From assembly GCA_028700345.1 (NCBI GenBank), contig JAQVSW010000035.1:1-7469 (forward strand): a DNA stretch of 7,469 nucleotides. Reading direction: 5' to 3'. A program made the position numbers and the translations under genes. Positions 1 to 5,063 of the stretch are shown here, one piece after another. The number at the start of each line of letters is the position of its first letter. The stretch's first letter is position 1. The DNA comes from Candidatus Shapirobacteria bacterium. Lineage in GTDB: Bacteria > Patescibacteriota > Microgenomatia > UBA12405. Below the pieces are notes generated by a model. It was not told the DNA's origin, did not search any database, and saw only the letters and a list, made by a program, of their open reading frames with translations.

Positions 1-216
1 CAGGGAGAAGACCAACATATTTTAGTTGGGAAAAGAGATGGATCTGGAAGCAAAGCCCATATAGTAATTGATGGTGTAACTGGAGAGATAAGGGTTGAAG
101 ATAACCAACAGGCCCCAGAAGAAGTAATAGAAAGAATAGAAACTATAATCAAATTACCAAATGGTAAGCAAATCAAGACAACTAGAGAAATATTAGAATT
201 TATTGCTGACGAATAA
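1..216 (+). CDS. C-terminal part of an unrecognised protein (5' end outside window)
   Basis: An open frame runs from the first base to a TAA at 214-216, giving 71 residues. It is too short for the usual ORF length cut-off, but it is uninterrupted and has coding-like composition. The segment starts QGEDQHILVGKRDGSG and is followed by an Ile/Val-rich stretch (HIVIDGVTGEIRVED) that reads like beta strands, then an acidic helix-like stretch (PEEVIERIETIIKL) and a polar tail ending FIADE. I do not recognise a family. It lies on the opposite strand to the recombinase and converges on it, so it may be the flanking chromosomal gene next to the integrated element, or part of an older element. No strong terminator follows; there is only a weak TTACA/TGTAA hairpin at 220-235. 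Confidence 0.55.
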   Translation, partial: QGEDQHILVGKRDGSGSKAHIVIDGVTGEIRVEDNQQAPEEVIERIETIIKLPNGKQIKTTREILEFIADE

Positions 217-249
217 AGATTACATCTGCCTGTAACCTTTATATTAATA

Positions 250-296
250 CTCGTGTCACTTTTGTCGCTTTTTAAGAAAACCAATAGCGCACGAGG
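250..296. other. Imperfect palindrome beside the integrase; candidate attachment-site region
   Basis: In the gap between the left gene and the recombinase stop, CTCGTG (250-255) pairs with CACGAG (290-295), and CGCT (266-269) pairs with AGCG (286-289) inside it. Attachment sites of large serine recombinases are usually imperfect palindromes of roughly 40-50 bp at the integrase-proximal end of the element, so position and size fit. The word GCACGAGG (289-296) recurs at 7359-7366. The structure could instead be a weak terminator. No crossover dinucleotide can be assigned from this sequence alone. Confidence 0.3.
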
Positions 297-322
297 ACCT
301 TATTTATTAAATACTTAAAAAA

Positions 323-1864
323 TCACCGAAAAGCCTTGCTGGGCTTACCAAAATCACGGTTCCAGCCCGAGGTAGCCCGCACTGAATCAAAATCGCTTTT
401 ATTTTCAATTTTAGAGAGGACATTATATGGCTCTTTAAATGAAATATTAGCGATTTTTTTGTTATCAATAGTAGCGTTCCAAAGTAAGGTTATTAGAGTA
501 TTCCGCTGTTCGTCAGGTTTTTTAGATAAAAACTCTTTTTGCATTGTTTTAGGCTCTAAAAACGCATTTCTTATCCGTTCCAAAGTAATATTATCTTGGC
601 TAGATTTTTTGGTTTCTAACTCTTGTAAGTCTTTGTTAATTAAAACGATTTCATTTTCTATTACCTGATTCTTCGCCTTATAGCCGCCCTCCAAAACGAC
701 TTTATCTAGATAACCGTCTATCAGAACTTTCTTGCGCTCATCAAGCGTTTTGAGCCTATTTTGAAGACCGAGGATAGCCTCTTCTAGATAAGACACGACA
801 TTTCCACTTTCTTTGAGTTTCGCCCGATAGACGAGATTAACAACTTTTTCGTCAAAAATTAAATTATCAAATACGCCGTTTAATTCGGTTGAGAGATTTT
901 CTTCTTTGATATAGGCCTTATGCTCTTCGCAGACATTCTTGCCGTTCGTACAATAATAATATGTCAGCCGTCCTTTCTTCTTGGTGGCTGTTAGCAGACA
1001 GCCACACTTGGCACATCGGAGCATTCCCCTAAAAGCAAAAGGGATATTTTGTTTTTTGATATGGGATTTTTTAGTTAGCATTTCTTGTACCTCGTCAAAG
1101 AGTTTCTTAGAGATTAACGGCTCATGATTACCCTCGTATAGCTGTTCGCCCTTTTCCATTATTCCGCAGTAGAAAGAATCAGATAACATTTTATGAATCT
1201 TACTCTTATGATATTTATTATGCGCCCGACTTCTGAATCCCTCTTTAAATAAAATATCCGATATTTCCTTAACGCTGTATTTTCCAGTCTTATACATCTC
1301 AAATATTTTGACGATATACTTTCCTCTCGCCTTATCAATAATAATTTTATTGTCTTTATTTAGATAACCTAATGGTGCTAAATTCGGCCAACCGCCTTTT
1401 TCCAGTTTAGCCCTAATACCTCTTTTAACATTCTTTGATAAGTCTAAAATATACTGGTTAGCCATTCCGCTTTCTACATTAAAGAGTAAAGCATTGTCGC
1501 CTGGCAGATATTGTCTTTCCATAGTCTGAATTATTTTTAGTTCATTCTGTTGCAGGAGCCATTGAATAGTCGCCGAGTCTATAGGATTTCTTGAAAGCCT
1601 GTCTATTTTCCAACAGATAATGCCCTGAATTTTACCTCGCTTGATCAAATTGATAAGTTCGGAAAATTGCGGACGGTTATCTGGTTTCTTAGCCGATTTG
1701 CTTTCCCTAAAAGTCTGAATAATATCTAGCCTTAGAGTTTCGGCTAATTTCAACATTTCTTTCTCTTGTGAATCTAGAGAAAGAATTTGCCGACTGCTGT
1801 CTTCGGTAGACTTTCGACAGTAGAGGGCGTATTTAATTGTGGTTGTTTGTGTAGTATTAGTCAT
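323..1864 (-). CDS. Large serine recombinase (site-specific integrase)
   Basis: A 513-residue protein with the full large-serine-recombinase layout. The N-terminal resolvase domain (about 10-150) has YCRKST with the likely nucleophile Ser19 and Arg17, the SLDSQ block (29-33) and IDRLSR (87-92), whose arginines are usual active-site residues. A Recombinase domain follows (about 155-260; GYLN, then EISDILFKEGF and a Lys/Arg-rich DNA-binding stretch). Next is a zinc ribbon with CAKC (284-287) and Cys305/Cys312. A coiled-coil-like region (about 355-425) precedes the C-terminal tail. It should cut and rejoin DNA through a 5'-phosphoserine bond to integrate or excise the element. The C-terminus faces the probable element edge. 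ATG at 1862-1864 is the first Met and lies just upstream of the conserved strand, but no SD is visible. The last 20 codons overlap an inverted repeat at 341-378. It diverges from the tautomerase gene with a 92-bp gap. Confidence 0.93.
   Translation of the reverse strand: MTNTTQTTTIKYALYCRKSTEDSSRQILSLDSQEKEMLKLAETLRLDIIQTFRESKSAKKPDNRPQFSELINLIKRGKIQGIICWKIDRLSRNPIDSATIQWLLQQNELKIIQTMERQYLPGDNALLFNVESGMANQYILDLSKNVKRGIRAKLEKGGWPNLAPLGYLNKDNKIIIDKARGKYIVKIFEMYKTGKYSVKEISDILFKEGFRSRAHNKYHKSKIHKMLSDSFYCGIMEKGEQLYEGNHEPLISKKLFDEVQEMLTKKSHIKKQNIPFAFRGMLRCAKCGCLLTATKKKGRLTYYYCTNGKNVCEEHKAYIKEENLSTELNGVFDNLIFDEKVVNLVYRAKLKESGNVVSYLEEAILGLQNRLKTLDERKKVLIDGYLDKVVLEGGYKAKNQVIENEIVLINKDLQELETKKSSQDNITLERIRNAFLEPKTMQKEFLSKKPDEQRNTLITLLWNATIDNKKIANISFKEPYNVLSKIENKSDFDSVRATSGWNRDFGKPSKAFR
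341..378. repeat. Inverted repeat within the recombinase 3' end
   Basis: GGGCTTACC (341-349) pairs with GGTAGCCC (371-378), with one bulged base. The loop contains the GC-rich string ACGGTTCCAGCCCGAG. The repeat lies in the last codons of the recombinase and is more GC-rich than its surroundings. It may be an integrase binding site or a 3' RNA hairpin. It resembles the 3' part of a tRNA only loosely and no tRNA can be folded from it. Confidence 0.4.
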
Positions 1865-1877
1865 ATTTTTATATCTA

Positions 1878-1906
1878 TTGACTTATTGTTATAAGTATGT
1901 TATTAT
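1878..1906 (+). promoter_or_regulatory. Sigma-70-type promoter for the tautomerase gene
   Basis: TTGACT (1878-1883) is separated by exactly 17 bases from TATTAT (1901-1906), each one base from consensus. The start codon lies about 50 bases further on, leaving a leader of roughly 44 bases. This is the best promoter match I see in the window. The same 92-bp gap must also hold the minus-strand promoter of the recombinase. A TATAAT read on the minus strand falls at about 1903-1908, so the two promoters would overlap. Confidence 0.7.
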
Positions 1907-1943
1907 ATAATTCTTGAATTAAATTAATTGTTCATTTTAAAAT

Positions 1944-1949
1944 AGGAGA
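1944..1949 (+). promoter_or_regulatory. Ribosome binding site of the tautomerase gene
   Basis: AGGAGA lies seven bases before the ATG at 1957 and fixes that start. It is worth noting because no other gene in the window shows a comparable SD sequence. Confidence 0.75.
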
Positions 1950-1956
1950 TTATACC

Positions 1957-2307
1957 ATGCCAGTATTGATTGTTTACGGAGTTTCCGAAGAAATGGCTGA
2001 TAAGCTTGAAGAATATGCCGATACTCTTATCAACACCGTTGCCCATTCGGTAAAAGAGCTTAACCTGAAATCAACAGATGTTTCCTGCTTTTTCCCGAAA
2101 GACTTAATGTCTAAAGGATTAGGCGAAGAAATTATCGTTTTCGTTGATGGATTGTTCAGTAAGCCCGAAAGGACAAAAGAGGTGAGAGATAAATTGGCTC
2201 AAGCAGTAGTGCAAACTACCCACCAGTACTTTATGGATGCAAACTTAATTGAATGTTTCATCCGCCCCTTTGATCCTGAACAGGGATTTAGTACCTTATC
2301 AAAATAG
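1957..2307 (+). CDS. Small tautomerase-superfamily-like protein
   Basis: A 116-residue protein beginning Met-Pro-Val-Leu-Ile-Val-Tyr-Gly. The 4-oxalocrotonate tautomerase/MIF superfamily uses an N-terminal proline exposed by Met removal as the catalytic base, and the MP start followed by a hydrophobic strand fits. A helix (about 10-35), a second strand (EEIIVFVDGLF, about 57-67) and a second helix (KPERTKEVRDKLAQAVVQTTHQYF, about 69-92) reproduce the beta-alpha-beta pattern, and the length is near that of 5-carboxymethyl-2-hydroxymuconate isomerase-like members. The substrate cannot be inferred. The protein is probably cytosolic, with no signal peptide. The gene is a self-contained unit with its own promoter, SD and terminator, followed at once by an attC-like structure. 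A structural protein of unknown role remains possible. Confidence 0.6.
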   Translation: MPVLIVYGVSEEMADKLEEYADTLINTVAHSVKELNLKSTDVSCFFPKDLMSKGLGEEIIVFVDGLFSKPERTKEVRDKLAQAVVQTTHQYFMDANLIECFIRPFDPEQGFSTLSK

Positions 2308-2326
2308 GGGAAAAACCAAAATGCTT

Positions 2327-2357
2327 AAACGAGTAGATTCAAATCGCTCGTTTTTTT
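2327..2357 (+). terminator. Rho-independent terminator after the tautomerase gene
   Basis: AAACGAG (2327-2333) pairs with CTCGTTT (2347-2353). The stem continues inside with GATT/AATC around a CA loop after a small TA/G internal loop. Seven T residues (2351-2357) form the tail. It lies 20 bases past the stop codon on the plus strand. Confidence 0.8.
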
Positions 2358-2379
2358 ATATTCAAAAAGGGCAGTCCTG

Positions 2380-2507
2380 ATTCACCCAACATAACAAACT
2401 AGCCCAAAGGTTAATTTATCGTTTGGCAGAACTACCCATTTCGAGCGACAAAAGGTATTTTGTTAAAAAAATACCCTGGGCATGTCTGTTTATTATGTTA
2501 GGTGAAT
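2380..2507. repeat. Long inverted repeat with attC-like ends (candidate integron recombination site)
   Basis: The 20-base arms 2380-2399 and 2488-2507 match at 18 positions as an inverted repeat, and both mismatches become G.T wobble pairs when the minus (bottom) strand folds. ACCCAAC (2384-2390) fits the R'' box RYYYAAC and GTTAGGT (2497-2503) fits the R' box GTTRRRY, giving a 120-bp site within the usual attC range. Further in, GCCCA pairs with TGGGC with about four extra bases on one side, like extrahelical bases. The centre holds a GGTATTTT/AAAATACC hairpin (2454-2475). Against attC, the spacer between the boxes is also paired and pairing extends outside the R boxes. Alternatives are a MITE without target duplication or a replication-related hairpin downstream of rep. 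Confidence 0.5.
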
Positions 2508-2531
2508 ACTATTAATATACTAAAGAACAAG

Positions 2532-3011
2532 CTAAAAATCAATATCTTCAATAGATAAGCCAGATAATGTCTGGCTAATCTCTTTATCTAACTCTGGAAA
2601 TTTAGAAAGGTCATATTGCTGATAATTAAACCAACGCAGAAAATTTACTGGCTTTCCGATAGTGTCATTAATATCGCTCTGGTTATATTCCGTTTCGCCG
2701 TCATATTTATAGACTAAAGATTCCGAGGGCAGTTTAGATTCCACGAGCGACACGACTTCCACGAAAGAATTTTCTTGCGGTTTTAATAAGCCTTTACTGG
2801 CAATATATTTCTTTTGCCTCGGACAATTATTTTCAAAGACGGATTTCTGAATATACTTAATGAAATAGAAAATAATCTTTTGTAGTTGCGCTTGGTTTTT
2901 TATTTTAGTAAAATTTCTGTCTTTTCCGCCGACCATTATCCGACCTTGTCCCCATATCTTATACATTTTCCGATATACGTCTTTGATATATGGCAGATTA
3001 AAAAATATCAT
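2532..3011 (-). pseudogene. C-terminal half of the disrupted HUH replication initiator (Rep)
   Basis: This half begins in the restored frame with M-IFFNLPYIKDVYRKMYKIWGQG, which is what follows the HUH motif in rolling-circle Rep proteins of Gram-positive and inovirus-like elements (HYH, then FNLPY, then WGQG). A Y-x-x-K motif (YFIK, residues about 205-208 of the restored protein) supplies the likely nicking tyrosine and its lysine. KKYIASKGLLKP follows and is also family-like. The tail of about 75 residues (to FPELDKEISQTLSGLSIEDIDF) is acidic and unrecognised. An open frame continues upstream to 3053, but its first 14 residues are encoded by the inserted element, so translation from there would give a tyrosine-bearing fragment without the metal-binding histidines. 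The break is by insertion only; no other lesion is visible. Confidence 0.8.
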
Positions 3012-3245
3012 ATGAGGGATGATTAAATTAATTCTGTGTAAAATAGTTATCACAACGAAACGTATTCACTCTTAATTGTTGGCTTATTTGCCATAATTTA
3101 CTTAATTTTCTTATACCAGTAGGGGATTTCTCGTGTAATTTATTCATACACGAGAATTATCCCCGAAAACGTCCAAATTTACTATTACATTAGCTAATAT
3201 TTTAAATATCTTTACACATAATTAATTTAATCATCCCTCATATGA
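3008..3245. mobile_element. MITE-like non-coding insertion with 27-bp TIRs and 8-bp target duplication
   Basis: TCATATGA occurs at 3008-3015 and 3238-3245 as a direct duplication. Between them, 3016-3237 (222 bp) starts GGGATGATTAAATTAATT and ends with its reverse complement. After one mismatch the pairing continues for eight more bases (TGTGTAAA), so 26 of 27 terminal bases match. The interior has no meaningful ORF but has a strong hairpin. Removing the 222 bp and one target copy (230 bp net) restores the Rep frame as HYH-M-IFFNLP. The inferred target TATCATATGATA is itself a 12-bp palindrome, so the duplication could also be read as 6 bp (CATATG). An 8-bp duplication and G-rich tips occur in several IS families, but the parent transposase cannot be assigned from this window. 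Confidence 0.88.
3122..3164. repeat. Strong hairpin inside the MITE
   Basis: GGGGAT (3122-3127) and TTCTCGTGTA (3128-3137) pair with TACACGAGAA (3147-3156) and ATCCCC (3159-3164) around a nine-base loop, with only a two-base TT bulge. Sixteen base pairs in a short non-coding element suggest a functional DNA or RNA structure. Confidence 0.8.
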
Positions 3246-3709
3246 TAATGAATCGCTCCTCGTTTCTGTAATTCAAATACCGCCAGATATTTTAAGTTGC
3301 TTTGTTTCAAGTCTTTTCCCTCGATTCCATTAGTTTCGTAATTGAGCCGTCTGATAAATTTAGTAAATTCATAATTGGCCTGTTTTAAATTAACGATGTT
3401 TTCTTTAAAAGTTAAGGTTAGGGTAATCGGCAAATAGGGTTTGCCCTTTTCTTTGAACCATAAAAAGCAATTAGCCATAATTAATCTTTTAATCATTCGT
3501 TTGGCACGCCGAGCGGAAGATTTTAAAATCTCTTCTTGACTAGCCTTGGGCTTGGGGAATTTTTTGGCCTCCTCAATTTCTTCCTCGGTTTTGATATGTC
3601 GGATTCTTCTTTCCAAGTGAATATCACGACCAAACTGATATATTTCTAATAAAGACCCAGATTTAACCAGTTTTCTATTGGATAAGTATTTATTATCTTG
3701 TTGTTTCAT
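3227..3709 (-). pseudogene. N-terminal half of the disrupted HUH replication initiator (Rep)
   Basis: A 160-codon frame whose first 157 residues are the N-terminal half of a Rep endonuclease. It carries a basic region (SSARRAKRMIKRLIMAN, about 64-80), the motif-I-like LTLTFKEN (about 97-104) with ANYEFTKFIRRLNYE, and the HUH metal-binding motif in LAVFELQKRGAIHYH (His154 and His156). The last residues before the stop (RDD) come from the MITE. Such proteins nick one strand at an origin through a tyrosine and start rolling-circle replication; here the tyrosine is on the separated C-terminal half, so this product should be inactive. The ATG at 3707-3709 is the first Met and no SD is seen; a possible promoter lies just upstream. 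The restored protein would be 315 residues, normal for small element Reps. Confidence 0.82.
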
Positions 3710-3721
3710 ATATTTATTATT

Positions 3722-3750
3722 AATATAGTTCTAATTAGAAGTTCTCTTAA
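3722..3750 (-). promoter_or_regulatory. Possible rep promoter with an embedded 12-bp palindrome (operator candidate)
   Basis: Read on the minus strand, TTAAGA (3745-3750) is 17 bases from TATATT (3722-3727), which lies 12 bases before the rep ATG. The spacer contains the perfect palindrome TTCTAATTAGAA (3729-3740), a typical place for a repressor site. The -35 box is a weak 4/6 match, so the operator is the stronger observation. Confidence 0.4.
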
Positions 3751-3830
3751 CAAGGATAACTTTTTCTTTTCGGCTCCCCCTACGGGGGAACCGCCGAAAA
3801 GAAAAAAAGAGTTATTCCTTATTAAAGAGA
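3744..3830. repeat. Very long imperfect palindrome upstream of rep (candidate replication origin)
   Basis: The core is a perfect 14-bp stem, TTTTTCTTTTCGGC (3761-3774) with GCCGAAAAGAAAAA (3793-3806), capped by CCCCC-TAC-GGGGG (3776-3788). Beyond it the arms stay similar: CTCTTAACAAGGATAAC (3744-3760) against the reverse complement of about 3810-3830, with a few single-base gaps. The T runs are on the 5' side and the A runs on the 3' side on either strand, so it is not an ordinary terminator. It lies between the 47-aa gene, whose last codons it overlaps, and rep. A cruciform next to an HUH Rep gene is where a double-strand origin would be expected. Confidence 0.6.
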
Positions 3831-3955
3831 GAGTTATATAAATTAACGAGAGATGTTAAAAAAGAATCAGCCTCATCAGGAGTAATTGCTCGCCCATACA
3901 GTCCGCTGAAATATTCTTGGGTGTCAGATATTAGTTGGTCGTCATAATTTTTCAT
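3812..3955 (-). CDS. 47-residue small protein of the element backbone, function unknown
   Basis: ATG at 3953-3955 to TAA at 3812-3814 encodes 47 residues: MKNYDDQLISDTQEYFSG, then LYGRAITPDEADSFLTS, then LVNLYNSLFNKE. The pattern of an amphipathic helix, a YGRxIxxxEA turn and a second helix with spaced leucines recalls short proteins common in plasmids and integrative elements (a Y/F-G-x-x-I-x-x-x-E-A core), so I judge it a real gene although it is short. The composition is acidic and helical, with no membrane segment; a small regulatory or partner-binding protein is plausible. No SD is visible. It is on the same strand as rep and 102 bp upstream of it, and its 3' end lies in the right arm of the long palindrome. 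The terminator of the winged-helix gene is just upstream, so it needs its own promoter, which I could not place. Confidence 0.62.
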   Translation of the reverse strand: MKNYDDQLISDTQEYFSGLYGRAITPDEADSFLTSLVNLYNSLFNKE

Positions 3956-3968
3956 GACTTAAGCATAC

Positions 3969-4006
3969 AAAAAAGACCTTGCGCTATCTTGCTAGCAAGG
4001 CCTTTT
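3969..4006 (-). terminator. Rho-independent terminator of the winged-helix gene
   Basis: On the minus strand AAAAG-G-CCTTGC pairs with GCAAGG-T-CTTTT around a 12-base loop and runs into six Ts (complement of 3969-3974). It starts 18 bases past the stop codon of the gene ending at 4024. The nested 12-bp palindrome CTTGCTAGCAAG (3988-3999) offers an alternative fold. Confidence 0.78.
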
Positions 4007-4023
4007 GAAAGTTTTGATTGTTT

Positions 4024-4956
4024 TTACAGATGTTTTGGATTAATTTTGCACCAACCAGTCTGGCCAGTGGCGTAGACTATAAATTTATCATGATAGTTAT
4101 CCACCGCTTTTGCGACTTTAGCGTTTAATTGGTCGCAGGCTCGGCGTAGTATCTGCCAGTCCCTAGTCTTGTCATATTCTTCCATGCCTAGATAATCTTT
4201 AGCGATATCTTTAAAATAAACCTCTTCGGTTTTGTCGTCTTGGTCAAACAAACATTCTAAAATATAATGGTCGTTTGGCTTTCCTCCTTTTAGTCTGATA
4301 TTAATTTCTTCGCCCATAAAATGCAAAATGCTTTTATCTTTATCAAACCACGGTTCTTTTTTAGTTATTTTGGCGTTAGCCAGTTCCTCGCAGTCAATAT
4401 TGTCTAGAATATATTTGGCTGTTGTTAGTAGGCTAGCACTAGCAAACAGGGCAAAAGGCTGGCTGGCCAGTTCTTCGCCGACTTTAACCCTAAGAGTAGA
4501 AACGGGCAAGTCTTTTAAAATGTTTAGCTTATCTTCTATTGGCTCATTATTCTGTAGTTGCTCTTTGATTCTAGCCATAGCTTGATAAAGCAAAACTAAG
4601 TTCGTCAAAGCTAAGGGCAAAATTTGTTCCATACTAGCGTGTTCTTGGTTCTTTTGCTGTTCCAGGCCGACAGCTATCATATCCTTATGCATGGGGGCCT
4701 CAGAAACATCTTTAAATTCCATAATTTTATGGACATTTGGAACTTCAAGATTTTGGTTAAAGGCCGAGGATTCTAACAAAGCAATTTGCTTATCGGCGTA
4801 GTCAAAGGCCTTTTGCAGAAGATTGGCAGTATACGGCTCTCTCTTTAAAAAATCAATGTATTCAAAAATCACGTCAAAGCCCTTGATAGTGGCCGAGTTT
4901 TCTTTATACTTATTCAGAAGTATTTGAATTTTTTGATTGATTTTGTCGTGAGTCAT
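4024..4956 (-). CDS. Uncharacterised protein with a C-terminal winged-helix-like region
   Basis: From the ATG at 4954-4956 this is 310 residues; an in-frame TTG at 4974 would add six. I do not recognise a named family. Residues about 1-65 are helical and polar. About 105-145 is a helical stretch (ILPLALTNLVLLYQAMARIKEQL) too polar around its core to be a clear membrane segment. About 155-190 is a second hydrophobic helical stretch. The last 105 residues (WFDKDKSILHFMGEEINI, then HYILECLFDQDD, EEVYFKDIAKDYLG, WQILRRACDQLNAKVAK, and FIVYATGQTGWCKIN) follow strand, helix, helix, helix, then a C-terminal beta hairpin, as in OmpR/PhoB-like winged-helix DNA-binding domains. Such tails recur in uncharacterised mobile-element proteins of Patescibacteria. 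A DNA-binding regulator of the element is my best inference. No SD is visible, and a promoter six bases from the ATG suggests a leaderless message. Confidence 0.75.
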   Translation of the reverse strand: MTHDKINQKIQILLNKYKENSATIKGFDVIFEYIDFLKREPYTANLLQKAFDYADKQIALLESSAFNQNLEVPNVHKIMEFKDVSEAPMHKDMIAVGLEQQKNQEHASMEQILPLALTNLVLLYQAMARIKEQLQNNEPIEDKLNILKDLPVSTLRVKVGEELASQPFALFASASLLTTAKYILDNIDCEELANAKITKKEPWFDKDKSILHFMGEEINIRLKGGKPNDHYILECLFDQDDKTEEVYFKDIAKDYLGMEEYDKTRDWQILRRACDQLNAKVAKAVDNYHDKFIVYATGQTGWCKINPKHL

Positions 4957-5063
4957 AACTATATTTTGGCACAAATTACGGGATAGGGCAATTTGCCGAT
5001 TTTGTTGATTTTTTAGGGATTTTGTGATAGTTTAAAGATATATTTTTAAGAAGAAAGCAGAAT
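4957..5063. promoter_or_regulatory. Divergent regulatory gap with operator-like palindrome
   Basis: The gap separates the winged-helix gene (minus) from the Abi-type gene (plus). On the minus strand TTGCCC (4986-4991) is 17 bases from CAAAAT (4963-4968), which ends six bases before the ATG at 4956. That spacing would start the transcript at or near the A of the ATG. GGCAATTTGCC (4987-4997), with 5-bp arms, overlaps that -35 box and could be an operator, perhaps for the winged-helix protein itself. For the plus direction I see only weak candidates, such as TTGTTG at 5002 with GATAGT at 5026, and a weak purine-rich AAGAAAG before the ATG at 5064. Confidence 0.4.

Noticed and set aside
336..668. 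110-aa plus-strand ORF opposite the recombinase
   Set aside because: Antisense shadow of a well-supported recombinase gene; the product has no recognisable motif.
3012..3053. The upstream extension that gives the C-terminal Rep fragment its own Met start
   Set aside because: These codons belong to the MITE terminal repeat, so they are not part of the original Rep protein.
3761..3806. The perfect hairpin read as a bidirectional terminator
   Set aside because: The T run precedes and the A run follows the stem on both strands, the reverse of a terminator's U tail.
4328..4585. 85-aa plus-strand ORF with a hydrophobic, Ser/Leu-rich product
   Set aside because: Lies wholly antisense within the winged-helix gene and looks like a typical shadow frame.
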